Shown: positions 16,500 through 25,130, numbered from the stretch's first letter. The stretch is DNA of 42,048 nt from Deferribacteres bacterium (GCA_013152795.1 JAADFS010000032.1:1-42048), one strand, 5' to 3'. Program-made: numbers and translations. Notes: generated by a model not told the origin, from the sequence alone.

Positions 16500-17317
16500 A
16501 CATTCCTCTTGTGGATTCAACATTCAAAGAGATAAGAGACTATATCTATGAAAAGAGCGGCATCTATATAGCCGACAACAAGAAGTATCTGATTGAAAAC
16601 AGGTTGTCGAGGATATTAAAGGAAAAAGGACTGAACAGTTTTGAGGAATATCTTGAGCTCCTCAGGTTCAGGGCCGACACCAATGAACTCAACAGGCTTT
16701 TTGACGCCATAACCACAAATGAGACATATTTTTTCAGGGAGGCGGAACAGTTCTATGTGCTTTCTGACAATATATTGCCGAAGCTGATGGCACAGAAAAA
16801 AAACCCGAAAAATATCAGGATATGGTCCGCGGCCTGCTCAACCGGAGAAGAACCATACACGATTTCAATAATCCTGATGGAGAAGATGCTTAATCCGCGG
16901 CAGATTGAAATATGTGCCTCGGATATAAGCGAAGGGGTGCTTAACTCGGCGAAAAGGGCTGTATACAATTCATATTCAGTCAGAAATATCCCTGAGGCGT
17001 ACCTGAAAAAGTATTTTTTAAACAGTGACCAGTCTTATGCCCTGAAGCCTTCGGTCAAAAACACGGTCAAGTTTATGAACGTAAATCTTGTTGATGACAA
17101 AAAACTGAGGGCATTCCGCGGAATGGACGTTATCTTCTGCCGGAACGTCCTGATATATTTTGACAACAAGGCAAAACAGAAAGCCGTGTCAAATATCTAC
17201 AACAGCTTGAATCCCGGCGGTTATTTGTTCATAGGGTCTTCTGAAAGCCTCCATAATGTTACAATGGCATTCAGACCGAATGTTATAAACAAGGTAATCG
17301 CATATCAGAAGGTGTGA
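16493..17317 (+). CDS. cheR: Chemotaxis protein methyltransferase CheR
   Basis: SAM-dependent methyltransferase that methylates glutamates on chemoreceptors. The 274-residue protein has the N-terminal helical domain and then the catalytic Rossmann part, with TTNETYFFRE, the SAM loop WSAACSTGEEPYT, the acidic residue in ICASDIS, and DVIFCRNVLIYFD. These are the classic CheR blocks, and the length is normal. No C-terminal TPR region or receptor pentapeptide site is added. It overlaps the HEAT gene and is followed by a very short ORF before the first cheY. Confidence 0.95.
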   Translation: MLNIPLVDSTFKEIRDYIYEKSGIYIADNKKYLIENRLSRILKEKGLNSFEEYLELLRFRADTNELNRLFDAITTNETYFFREAEQFYVLSDNILPKLMAQKKNPKNIRIWSAACSTGEEPYTISIILMEKMLNPRQIEICASDISEGVLNSAKRAVYNSYSVRNIPEAYLKKYFLNSDQSYALKPSVKNTVKFMNVNLVDDKKLRAFRGMDVIFCRNVLIYFDNKAKQKAVSNIYNSLNPGGYLFIGSSESLHNVTMAFRPNVINKVIAYQKV

Positions 17318-17319
17318 AA

Positions 17320-17460
17320 ATGATGACTGTAAGATGTAAAAACCAGGATGCAGGACTAAAAGAGGATTTTGAAATATCTGAACCCGGGGTGCTCTATCAG
17401 GCAGGGACTATGTTTTCGGGACCGGGGTTCAGAGTCTTTGCTGGGGGGGTGATTCAATGA
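17320..17460 (+). CDS. Possible 46-residue ORF between cheR and cheY
   Basis: It begins with two ATG codons just after the cheR stop, with AAGGTG upstream, and ends with a TGA that overlaps the ATG of the next cheY (ATGA). The product reads MMTVRCKNQDAGLKEDFEIS at its start and ends GFRVFAGGVIQ. It resembles no family I know and may only be a coupling leader that keeps ribosomes moving from cheR to cheY. The exact junctions on both sides are the main reason to list it. Confidence 0.35.
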   Translation: MMTVRCKNQDAGLKEDFEISEPGVLYQAGTMFSGPGFRVFAGGVIQ

Positions 17461-17840
17461 ATATTCTGGTGGTGGACGATTGCCAGACAACAAGAAAACT
17501 CCTGGGTCATTACCTGAAGACAAGGGGATACCAGGTGGTATTTGCGGAAAATGGTCTCGATGCCCTGGAAAAACTCGGCACACACAAGATAAATCTCATA
17601 CTGACGGACCTGAATATGCCGTATATGGACGGGATGGAATTCATAAGAACACTGAGGGCCGACCCGAATCTCGCGGATATTCCGGTACTAATGGTTACGA
17701 CCGAAAATGACGATGCAGAGAGGGAGAAGGCATTTAACTGTGGTGTGAACGGATATGTTGTGAAACCGATAACAGGAGACGTAATAGCACAGAACATAAA
17801 GAATATTTTAAAGGACATGTTTGCAAAAGGAGGTGTTTGA
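17457..17840 (+). CDS. CheY-like single-domain response regulator
   Basis: 127 residues forming one receiver domain. The acidic pair is in LVVDDCQTTRK, the phosphoryl Asp in LILTDLNMP, the switch Thr in MVTTEND and the Lys in YVVKPITG. All phosphorylation residues are present, so it should accept phosphate from CheA. It ends directly before the second receiver gene (TGA then ATG with no gap). It is more divergent from classic CheY than its neighbour, so it may be a phosphate sink or signal to another target. Confidence 0.85.
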   Translation: MNILVVDDCQTTRKLLGHYLKTRGYQVVFAENGLDALEKLGTHKINLILTDLNMPYMDGMEFIRTLRADPNLADIPVLMVTTENDDAEREKAFNCGVNGYVVKPITGDVIAQNIKNILKDMFAKGGV

Positions 17841-18230
17841 ATGTCTGATTTGAATATAAAAATACTCGTCGTTGACGACTTCTCAACAATGAGAAGGATC
17901 GTCAAGAACCTTCTCAGGCAACTGGGATACATAAATATCGAAGAGGCGGAAGACGGCGCGCAGGCATATTCCAAATTAAAAAACGGAGGATTCGGTTTTG
18001 TTGTCAGTGACTGGAACATGCCCAATATGGACGGGCTTGCCCTTTTAAAAAAGATGAGGAGCGACGAGGAGTTGAAAGATATACCCGTTCTCATGGTCAC
18101 CGCCGAAGCTGAAAAAGACAAGGTCGTGACAGCCATACAGGCCGGCGTCAACAACTACATAGTCAAGCCGTTTACAGGCGAAGTCCTCAAGGAGAAGATA
18201 GACAAGATATTTGAAAAAATCGGTAAGTAA
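17841..18230 (+). CDS. cheY: Chemotaxis response regulator CheY
   Basis: 129 residues, very close to canonical flagellar CheY. It has LVVDDFSTMRRIVKNLLRQL, the phosphorylation Asp in VVSDWNMPNMDGL, the Thr in MVTAEAEKD and the Lys in YIVKPFTGE. The region beginning DFSTMRR and the KPFT turn are the parts that contact the motor protein FliM and CheZ in well-studied bacteria. CheY-P made by CheA binds the flagellar switch; dephosphorylation would come from the CheZ part of the fusion encoded downstream. Confidence 0.92.
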   Translation: MSDLNIKILVVDDFSTMRRIVKNLLRQLGYINIEEAEDGAQAYSKLKNGGFGFVVSDWNMPNMDGLALLKKMRSDEELKDIPVLMVTAEAEKDKVVTAIQAGVNNYIVKPFTGEVLKEKIDKIFEKIGK

Positions 18231-18241
18231 CGGAGAAGAAA

Positions 18242-20035
18242 ATGCCTGATGAAATGGAAGAGATAATATCCGAGTTTATTACGGAAGCCGAGGAGTCCCT
18301 TGACAGGATAGAACCCCTGTTTGTCGAGCTCGAGCAAAAGGGCCATGATGCGGATATGCTCAACGATATATTCAGGTCCATGCATACCATCAAGGGAGCG
18401 GCGGGGTTCCTTGGTTTTCAGTCGATAGTGGATGTTGCGCACTCATCGGAAAATATAATGAAAAAGCTGAGGGACGGCGAAATCACGCTGTCAAAGCGGT
18501 TGATGGATGTGATCCTCAAGGCTATTGACATGCTGAGACTGCTCCTTGAGCATTTAAGGGAAAAAGACGGCATAGAAGAGGATGTAGCGCCGCTGACGCA
18601 GGAACTGGAAAATGTCCTCAAGGAGAGTTTATCAGGTTCACCGGATGGTGGAGTTACCGTAGAAACCCGGGAAAAAGAAAAAGATGAAACCTCCCGGCCG
18701 CAGGATGATAATGCAGTAAGTAACGGAGAGCCGGCTCCTTCGCACGGTGATGAAACTCAAAGACACGGTGAAGAGGATAATGCGGAAAAACCCGGCGAAC
18801 CCGCGCAGGTACACAAGGATACCTCCCACAAGGCAAAGGAGGCCGCACAGAATCTCCGCGTGGATGTCGAGAGGATAGACAAGGTCATGGACCTTGCAGG
18901 CGAGATGGTTCTCATAAGGAACAGGCTTCTGAATATATCCCATTACTTTGATCTGAACTACAGCAGCGACACACAGACTGAGACATTGATGGAGGCGGTC
19001 TCGTTTCTGGACCGCGTGACATCGGACATGCAGCTTGCCGTCATGAAGATAAGGATGCAGCCGATCCAGAAGGTGTTCAGCAAGTTTCCGAGGCTTGTAA
19101 GAGACATTTCAGCCTCTGTAAATAAAAAGGTCGAAATAGAGATTTACGGCGAGGGCACAGAGGTGGATAAATCCGTGATAGAGCATATCGGCGACCCGAT
19201 GACCCACATACTGAGAAATTCCATTGACCACGGTATTGAGTCCCCTGAGGAAAGAATCGCAAAAGGAAAACCTGAGAAAGGTAAGATCGTTGTAAACACC
19301 TATCAGAAAGGCAATCAGATCGTCATTGAGATTACGGATGACGGAAAGGGGATAGACATTGAAAAACTGAAGGAAAAGGCTGTTGAAAAAGGCATGTTAA
19401 CAGAGGAGGAAGCCTCCAAAATGTCCGACGAGGCCGCGGTAAATATAATTTTCATGCCCGGTTTTTCCACCAAGGAAACCGCAACCGAGCTCAGCGGCCG
19501 CGGTGTCGGGATGGATGTTGTAAATAACAATATCTCACTGTTGAACGGCTATGTCGAGGTGTCGACCCAGAAAGACAAGGGCTCGACCTTCAGGATATGC
19601 ATACCCCTGACACTGGCGATAATACAGGCATTAATGGTCGAGGTGGCCGGCATAAAATATGCCATACCCCTCTCACCCATAGAAGAAACACTGAAGATAT
19701 CAAAGGATGAGGTAGACAACATAACGGGTCAGGATGTGATAGTCATCCGCAACAAGGTCTGCCCGCTGTTCGAGCTTAACGGCATCCTGGGCACAGGCTC
19801 CAACGGTGGCCACGACAGAGATCACAAGTACGTGGTGGTTATTTCCCTGGGTGAAAAGAAATTCTGTCTTGCCGTGGACAAACTGCTGGGGCAGGAGGAG
19901 GTTGTAATAAAGACCCTTGAGGGAATAGATACAGCATCTTCGTATGTTCTCGGCGCATCCATAACCGGCGACGGCAAGATTGTCTTCATACTGGATGTTA
20001 CGGCGATGTCGAGGAGCCTTGTTGAAGCAACATGA
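18242..20035 (+). CDS. cheA: Chemotaxis histidine kinase CheA lacking P2
   Basis: 597 residues. The P1 histidine phosphotransfer domain has His48 in MHTIKGAAGFLGF. From about residue 120 to 200 there is only a charged, low-complexity linker; the CheY-docking P2 domain is not recognisable. The dimerisation helices start near 203 (VDVERIDKVMDLAGEMVLIR). The ATPase part has HILRNSIDHGIE, DDGKGID and GFSTKETATELSGRGVGMDV. The CheW-like P5 domain ends the protein. CheA passes phosphate to CheY and CheB. Lack of P2 is known in some CheA proteins and would give slower or less selective transfer. It follows cheY by 11 bp and lies before the CheW-CheZ fusion. Confidence 0.95.
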   Translation: MPDEMEEIISEFITEAEESLDRIEPLFVELEQKGHDADMLNDIFRSMHTIKGAAGFLGFQSIVDVAHSSENIMKKLRDGEITLSKRLMDVILKAIDMLRLLLEHLREKDGIEEDVAPLTQELENVLKESLSGSPDGGVTVETREKEKDETSRPQDDNAVSNGEPAPSHGDETQRHGEEDNAEKPGEPAQVHKDTSHKAKEAAQNLRVDVERIDKVMDLAGEMVLIRNRLLNISHYFDLNYSSDTQTETLMEAVSFLDRVTSDMQLAVMKIRMQPIQKVFSKFPRLVRDISASVNKKVEIEIYGEGTEVDKSVIEHIGDPMTHILRNSIDHGIESPEERIAKGKPEKGKIVVNTYQKGNQIVIEITDDGKGIDIEKLKEKAVEKGMLTEEEASKMSDEAAVNIIFMPGFSTKETATELSGRGVGMDVVNNNISLLNGYVEVSTQKDKGSTFRICIPLTLAIIQALMVEVAGIKYAIPLSPIEETLKISKDEVDNITGQDVIVIRNKVCPLFELNGILGTGSNGGHDRDHKYVVVISLGEKKFCLAVDKLLGQEEVVIKTLEGIDTASSYVLGASITGDGKIVFILDVTAMSRSLVEAT

Positions 20036-20057
20036 CAGAGCAGGAAGAGAATCTTTC

Positions 20058-21326
20058 ATGGAAGGTAATCGATCCGAGGAGGTTTCAGTGGAACAGTATA
20101 TAGGATTTAAACTCAACGCGGGTGAATATATGATCCCGATTTTAACGGTTCGCGAGATATTGAAAATGCCCGCTGTTACAGAACTGCCGCAATTGCCGCC
20201 GTATATAAAAGGTGTTACAAACATCAGGGGGTCCATTATTCCGATAATAAATCTGAAAAGCCTTTTAAATGCACCGGGAGACGAAAATACATCCGATACG
20301 GTGATCGTTATTTCCGCCGGAAAGGTGGCCTTCGGTATCATCGTGGATTCAATAACAGGTGTCATCAAGGCCGATGGATCCAGCATAGAGCCGCCCGAGA
20401 GGTTCGCCGGCAACGGTGCAGAACATGTTCAGGGGGTGGCAAAGATAAACGGAAAGCTGATAGTCCTGCTCGATACCGGGAAACTGCTTCCCCTGGACGA
20501 TATGAGCCTCCTGAATGATGCCATAGTTGAAGTATCGGAGACGGACGACGGCGACAAAGTGCAGGTTGTCAAAGAGGTTGAAACCTCCGGAGGGAAGATC
20601 ACGGTCACCGAGTTGCATGACGCCAGGGAGTATTTCGATGCCAATATTGACGAGAACGATCCGAGGCACAATATATTCAAGTTGATGCTGGACTTCATGG
20701 ATGCCCTGTCATCTCACGAATACGACAAGTTGGAAGGAATAATCAACCAGTTGATCAAGGCAACGGACAGCGACCTGTTCAAGGAAGTGGGCAGGATAAC
20801 GAGAAAGCTTCACAATTCGCTGGATGAATTCAAAGGCGCCATAAATCACGGCCTTGAAAGACTCACCAAGACGGATGTCCCGGATGCCGTTGACAAGCTC
20901 CAGTTCGTAATCAAGAAAACAGAAGATGCCGCCAACAAGACAATGGGAATCGTCGAGAGATATTTTGAGGAGTCCGATACCTTTTCAAGGCATATTGAAA
21001 ATATAAAAGGACACGATGAATCAGTGAATTATCTGAAGACATTCAAGGCTTCGCTGGATAATGACATGACGGATATTCTTACGGCCCAGCAGTTTCAGGA
21101 TATCATAGGCCAGACCATCAAAAAGGTTATTCAACTCGTGCACGATGTGGAATCCGAGTTGCTCACATTAATAGGCAAATTCGGGGTCCAGGTCAAAACC
21201 GCTTCGGAAACAGACACCGGAGGTCAGGCTTCAAACCGGGATAAAACGGATGTACATAAGGAGAAAACCGTTGAGAAGATCACACAGTCCGATGTGGAAG
21301 GACTCCTGAACGAGTTCGGTTTCTGA
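20058..21326 (+). CDS. CheW-CheZ fusion: receptor coupling plus CheY-P phosphatase
   Basis: The first part (about residues 10-165) is a CheW coupling domain: YIGFKLNAGEYMIPI, LPPYIKGVTNIRGSIIPIIN, then GVAKINGKLIVLLDTGKLL. After a linker comes a long helical region matching CheZ: DLFKEVGRITRKLHNSLDEFK, DVPDAVDKLQFVIKKTEDAA, then TAQQFQDIIGQTIKKVI. In the last block the Asp and Gln (about 348 and 352) fit the catalytic pair of E. coli CheZ (Asp143, Gln147). The protein ends ITQSDVEGLLNEFGF, like the CheY-binding tail of CheZ. No stop or shift separates the halves. Starts at ATG 20058 or GTG 20088, the latter with a perfect GAGGAGG, are both possible. The fusion would tether the phosphatase to the CheA/receptor array. 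Confidence 0.88.
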   Translation: MEGNRSEEVSVEQYIGFKLNAGEYMIPILTVREILKMPAVTELPQLPPYIKGVTNIRGSIIPIINLKSLLNAPGDENTSDTVIVISAGKVAFGIIVDSITGVIKADGSSIEPPERFAGNGAEHVQGVAKINGKLIVLLDTGKLLPLDDMSLLNDAIVEVSETDDGDKVQVVKEVETSGGKITVTELHDAREYFDANIDENDPRHNIFKLMLDFMDALSSHEYDKLEGIINQLIKATDSDLFKEVGRITRKLHNSLDEFKGAINHGLERLTKTDVPDAVDKLQFVIKKTEDAANKTMGIVERYFEESDTFSRHIENIKGHDESVNYLKTFKASLDNDMTDILTAQQFQDIIGQTIKKVIQLVHDVESELLTLIGKFGVQVKTASETDTGGQASNRDKTDVHKEKTVEKITQSDVEGLLNEFGF

Positions 21327-21376
21327 AAGGGGCCGGGTGGAGAGCCTGAAGTAATTAAATGAACAGGAGGTAAAAA

Positions 21377-21832
21377 ATGTCAACTGCAACGGCAGGGGAA
21401 GAGATACTGCAACTGGTCTCATTTACCCTTAAAGACGAGGAATACGCGGTGGACATCCTGAATGTCCAGGAGATAAACAGGATAACCGAGATAACACAGG
21501 TGCCGAACTCACCGGATTATGTTGAAGGGGTAATCAATCTGAGGGGAAAGGTAATGCCTGTAATAAACCTCAGGAAAAAATTCGGCATAGAAGAAAAAGA
21601 GACGGATGATACATCAAGGATAATAATAATGGACATCCAGGGGGTCACAAACGGCCTGATAGTGGATTCCGTGTCAGAGGTGCTGAGAATCCCGGCGGAC
21701 ATAGTGGAGCCGCCGCCTCAGATATCATCCGGTTTGAACAGCAGATTCATAAAAGGCATTGCAAAACTTGACAACAGGCTCATAATACTTATTGACATCA
21801 ACAAGCTCCTGGGTGACGGTGTAGAGGTGTGA
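21377..21832 (+). CDS. cheW: Chemotaxis coupling protein CheW
   Basis: 151 residues, a single CheW domain with two beta-barrel lobes. Family blocks are LVSFTLKDEEYAVDILNVQEI, VPNSPDYVEGVINLRGKVMP and FIKGIAKLDNRLIILIDINKLL. CheW links CheA to the chemoreceptors. The start has AGGAGG seven bases upstream. With the CheW part of the fusion just before it, the cluster offers two different couplers, one with phosphatase activity attached and one without, which may compete for the same array positions. Confidence 0.93.
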   Translation: MSTATAGEEILQLVSFTLKDEEYAVDILNVQEINRITEITQVPNSPDYVEGVINLRGKVMPVINLRKKFGIEEKETDDTSRIIIMDIQGVTNGLIVDSVSEVLRIPADIVEPPPQISSGLNSRFIKGIAKLDNRLIILIDINKLLGDGVEV

Positions 21833-21840
21833 GAGAATAA

Positions 21841-22080
21841 TCTTAATATTGCATAAACGCGGCAGGAGAGTTGGGGGAACAAAGTTCAGAGTTCAAAGTT
21901 CGGAGTTCAAAGTTAAAGGTTCAGGCTGCGGTTGTCAGGGTGCAGGAAGAAACAAGTCCCCCCTCCCTTTGGGAGGGGGTCAGGGGGAGGGGGCTGAGCT
22001 GTTAGCACTGAAGGTATCGCAGATAAAGCTTTTACGGGAGCCTCTCCTGTGCTGCCGGCAATGTTTTTGTGCCACTGTAG
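21841..22080 (-). repeat. Miniature inverted-repeat element, composite copy inside the che cluster
   Basis: It starts TCTTAATATTGCATAAAC and ends TTTGTGCCACTGTAG, the family ends in reverse. The interior carries GTTCAGAGTTCAAAGTTC repeats, also seen at 40105-40130, and the G-rich block shared with 3876-4088. It separates cheW from cheB and may carry transcription stop or processing signals. Confidence 0.7.
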
Positions 22081-22110
22081 GGTAAAGGTAAAGATAAAGA
22101 GAAAATAAAG

Positions 22111-23154
22111 ATGATAAAGGTACTGATTGTAGATGACTCGGCGTTCATGAGGAATACCCTCTCCGGCATGATTTCAACAGACCCTGAAATCAGAGTTGTG
22201 GGTACTGCGAGAAACGGGCTTGAGGCCGTGGAGAAAGTCGCTGATCTGAAGCCGGATATCGTAACGATGGACGTGGAAATGCCGGTAATGGACGGCATCG
22301 AGGCGCTGAAGCACATAATGGCGAGGAATCCCGTCCCCGTGCTCATGGTCAGTTCATTAACCACCGAAGATGCAAAGGTGACACTTGATGCACTTGACCT
22401 GGGAGCCGTTGATTTCGTATCCAAGAACCTGTCCGATCTCTCCATCAACATAGTGAAAATCAAGGACATCCTCATAGAAAAAATCAAGGCCGTCGCCAGA
22501 AACGGTCGGGTATCAAAAAAGAGGCCGGATATAGCTTCAAAACCGCTTGATATGCCGAGGCGGGGACTTAAGACAGTTCACAGGAAGATAGGCATCGTTG
22601 CCATCGGCACATCCACCGGCGGCCCTAGGGCATTACAGCATATACTGAGCAGGATTCCGAAAGACTTCCCCGTCCCCATACTTATAGCCCAGCACATGCC
22701 CGCGGCATTCACCGGCCCGTTCGCGGAAAGGCTCAACCAGTTGAGCGCCATTGAAGTAAAGGAAGCGGAACACGGGGAACCTGTCAGAAAAGGCGTGGCG
22801 TTTATAGCTCCCGGTATCGGACATATGGGCGTTACCCGCAGGAAAATAACAGAGACACTGATAACCATATCAGAAGACAATGGAACATATATATATAAAC
22901 CTTCTGTTGATATGCTCATGCTGTCGGCTGTGGAGTACTATTCCGGCCAGGTGCTCGGCGTAATTCTCACGGGACTGGGAAGCGACGGCTCAAGGGGCAT
23001 GAAAGAGATCAAGAACAAAGGTGGGAAAACCATTGCGGAGAGCAAAGAGACGTGCGTTGTCTACGGCATGCCGAAAGCCGTGGTAGAGGCGGGGATTGCC
23101 GACAAAATAGCCCCCCTCGATGAAATAGCCGGAGAGATCATCAACTCTGTGTAA
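22111..23154 (+). CDS. cheB: Chemotaxis methylesterase/response regulator CheB
   Basis: 347 residues. An N-terminal receiver (VLIVDDSAFMR, phosphoryl Asp54 in VTMDVEMPVMDG) is joined to a C-terminal methylesterase. The esterase shows the serine in IGTSTGGPRAL (about 167), the His in LIAQHMP (about 194) and the Asp in GLGSDGSRGM (about 291), the catalytic triad of CheB. Phosphorylated by CheA, it removes methyl groups set by CheR, giving adaptation. It is divided from cheW by a miniature element rather than directly joined. Confidence 0.95.
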   Translation: MIKVLIVDDSAFMRNTLSGMISTDPEIRVVGTARNGLEAVEKVADLKPDIVTMDVEMPVMDGIEALKHIMARNPVPVLMVSSLTTEDAKVTLDALDLGAVDFVSKNLSDLSINIVKIKDILIEKIKAVARNGRVSKKRPDIASKPLDMPRRGLKTVHRKIGIVAIGTSTGGPRALQHILSRIPKDFPVPILIAQHMPAAFTGPFAERLNQLSAIEVKEAEHGEPVRKGVAFIAPGIGHMGVTRRKITETLITISEDNGTYIYKPSVDMLMLSAVEYYSGQVLGVILTGLGSDGSRGMKEIKNKGGKTIAESKETCVVYGMPKAVVEAGIADKIAPLDEIAGEIINSV

Positions 23155-23162
23155 TGACCTTA

Positions 23163-23265
23163 CCTTAATGTTGCATAAACGTGCAGGAGGGTTGCGGACA
23201 GATAAAGCTTTTCCGGCAGGCTCCCTTGCCCGCCGGTGATATTTTTATGCCACTGTACTGTAAGG
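23163..23265 (-). repeat. Miniature inverted-repeat element, medium form
   Basis: Ends CCTTAATGTTGCATAAACG and ATGCCACTGTACTGTAAGG; the right end has a 5-bp internal repeat (ACTGT). The interior AGATAAAGCTTTTCCGGCAGG is shared with the long copies. It lies 8 bp after cheB. Confidence 0.7.
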
Positions 23266-23355
23266 TGAACGTTAAAGGTTTCTCCACTGTCTGCCGATAA
23301 GAAATACAGCAGGATAGAATGACATGAATGTATCAGGAGAAGACAGGAGGTGCAA

Positions 23356-23667
23356 ATGTCAAAACTGAACTGCTGGGAAATAAAAAAATGCGGCAGGGAG
23401 CCCGGAGGGGCCAAGAATCAGGACCTCGGCATCTGTCCGGCTGCCTCGGAGACATCGTGCAACGGTATAAACAGCGGCAAAAACGCCGGCAGGATATGCT
23501 GGGCCATAGCCGGCACCTTTTGCGGGGGCAAAGTACAGGGTGATTTTGCCCAGAAGTCGGTATCCTGTATGTCATGTGAAGTATTGAAGAAGGTCAGGGA
23601 GGAAGAGGGCGTTGACAATTTCACCCTCTTGAGACCCGGACAGGTCTATCAGGCGTCATTCAAATAG
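23356..23667 (+). CDS. Two-CW domain cysteine-rich protein
   Basis: 103 residues with nine cysteines in the two-CW pattern: NCWEIKKCGREPGG, then LGICPAA, then GRICWAIAGTFCGGKVQGDFA and SCMSCEVLKKVREEEG. The name comes from the two Cys-Trp pairs, seen here at both places. Cys spacing suggests a metal or Fe-S site, but this is not proven for the family, which is often found alone or beside signalling genes in anaerobes. The ATG at 23356 has AGGAGG five bases upstream; a GTG at 23350 lies inside the ribosome site. It is followed by a strong stem-loop. Confidence 0.85.
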   Translation: MSKLNCWEIKKCGREPGGAKNQDLGICPAASETSCNGINSGKNAGRICWAIAGTFCGGKVQGDFAQKSVSCMSCEVLKKVREEEGVDNFTLLRPGQVYQASFK

Positions 23668-23683
23668 GATTACAATACGGCAC

Positions 23684-23724
23684 AGCCCCTTCCCCCTGTA
23701 GGGAGGAAGCATGGGGAAGGGGCT
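23684..23724. terminator. Convergent terminator between two-CW gene and flgE
   Basis: AGCCCCTTCCCC (23684-23695) pairs perfectly with GGGGAAGGGGCT (23713-23724), a 12-bp GC-rich stem with a 17-nt loop. It lies between two genes that face each other and could stop both; no long T run is seen. Confidence 0.6.
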
Positions 23725-23744
23725 GATGTCACGACAGGTTTATC

Positions 23745-25070
23745 TTACCGCTTCAGATTGACGAGCTCGTTCAGCAGGTCGTCGGAGGTGGAGACCATCC
23801 TGGAGTTTGCCTGGAAACCGCGCTGCAGTATTATCATCTTGACAAATTCCGCTGCAAGGTCCACATTGCTCAGTTCAAGGGTGTTTGACAGTATCTGGCC
23901 GGTACCCGAATTCCCCGGGGAAGTGACAATGGGCTGACCTGATTCATAAGACTCCGCATAAAGGCTGTTCCCCTGTTTTTTCAGCCCTTCCTGTGATATG
24001 AATTTCGCCAGCACGATCTGGGCGATGTTCTTGGTCTGGCCGTTGGTGAAGATACCCGACATCAACCCCTCGCTGTTTATGGTCAGGTTTTTCAGTGTGC
24101 CCGCTGCATAGCCGTCCTGCTGCAGGTATGACGTTGTGGATGTGGTGCCGAACTGTGTTGTCCCTTCCAGGCCGGTTCCACTGTCATTGGCAATGTCATC
24201 GCCGAAATCAAAGGCTATCACCTGCCCCTGCGTGGCACCCCCCGTAAAATCAAAGCCGCCTGAAGTAAGGGGATATGTGGTTGCGCTCTGTTTATAAAGG
24301 GCACCGTTGGTATTGAACTCCAGTGTGCCGTAGGCCTGTATTTCGGTGTTGCCGCTTGTTGTATCGGATGCTCCGACAACCGCATACCACTGCCATTCGT
24401 TCCCGCCGAGCGCGGGATAACCGGAGGGCCAGCCGTTGGCCGTGGTAATAGCGCGGTTTTTTCTGTAATAAATATTGATGACATGGGCATTCCCCAGTGA
24501 ATCGTACACGGTAATGGTGCTTGTAAAATTCGATGTGGTCTCAGGGCTGCTTATGCTGAATGCGGAAGGTATCGATGACCTTGAGTCAAGATTTGCATAT
24601 ATTGTCGCCGTGGAGGAGTTCCTCGGCTGGCTGTTTATTGATGCAACGTTGATGTCGCTGACCACCGTGGAAGAGGCGCCTGTGACGGAAAACTGGTAAC
24701 CCTGCAGCCTGTAGCCGTCCGGGTTGGTGGCATAACCCTGCTTGTCGATACCGAACTGGCCGGCCCGTGTGTAAAATGTGCTGTTCCCCTTTTTCACCAC
24801 AAACAGACCGTCACCGTCCACCGCAAGGTCCAGGACATTCGGGGTGTTCTCGAACGCACCCTGTGTAAATTCCTGTGAGACTTCATTAAGCAGGGCGCCC
24901 CTTCCGATTCCCAGTGAGCCCACTGTCTGGCTTACTATGTCCCCGAAGACCACCGTGCTTGTCTTGAAACCGTGGGTGTTCATGTTGGCAATATTGTCAC
25001 CCACCACCGAAAGCCCCTGGCCGTTTACATTCATCCCGCTGACTGCCGTAAACATGGATGTAATACTCAT
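23745..25070 (-). CDS. flgE: Flagellar hook protein FlgE
   Basis: 441 residues, the main building block of the flagellar hook, exported by the flagellar type III system. The N-terminus has the rod/hook motif (AVSGMNVNGQGLSVVGDNIANMNTHGFK, read in two parts) and the C-terminus the matching helix LSNVDLAAEFVKMIILQRGF with SRMVSTSDDLLNELVN. Between them are the beta-rich D1/D2 parts, including DSLGNAHVINIYY. The size is normal for hook proteins. It is third in the minus-strand order fliK, flgD, flgE. The start has GGGAGG eight bases upstream. Confidence 0.95.
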   Translation of the reverse strand: MSITSMFTAVSGMNVNGQGLSVVGDNIANMNTHGFKTSTVVFGDIVSQTVGSLGIGRGALLNEVSQEFTQGAFENTPNVLDLAVDGDGLFVVKKGNSTFYTRAGQFGIDKQGYATNPDGYRLQGYQFSVTGASSTVVSDINVASINSQPRNSSTATIYANLDSRSSIPSAFSISSPETTSNFTSTITVYDSLGNAHVINIYYRKNRAITTANGWPSGYPALGGNEWQWYAVVGASDTTSGNTEIQAYGTLEFNTNGALYKQSATTYPLTSGGFDFTGGATQGQVIAFDFGDDIANDSGTGLEGTTQFGTTSTTSYLQQDGYAAGTLKNLTINSEGLMSGIFTNGQTKNIAQIVLAKFISQEGLKKQGNSLYAESYESGQPIVTSPGNSGTGQILSNTLELSNVDLAAEFVKMIILQRGFQANSRMVSTSDDLLNELVNLKR

Positions 25071-25130
25071 CTATATTCCTCCCTTCCTACTATATTATTA
25101 ACCTTACAGTGGCACGGAGATATCAATGCC

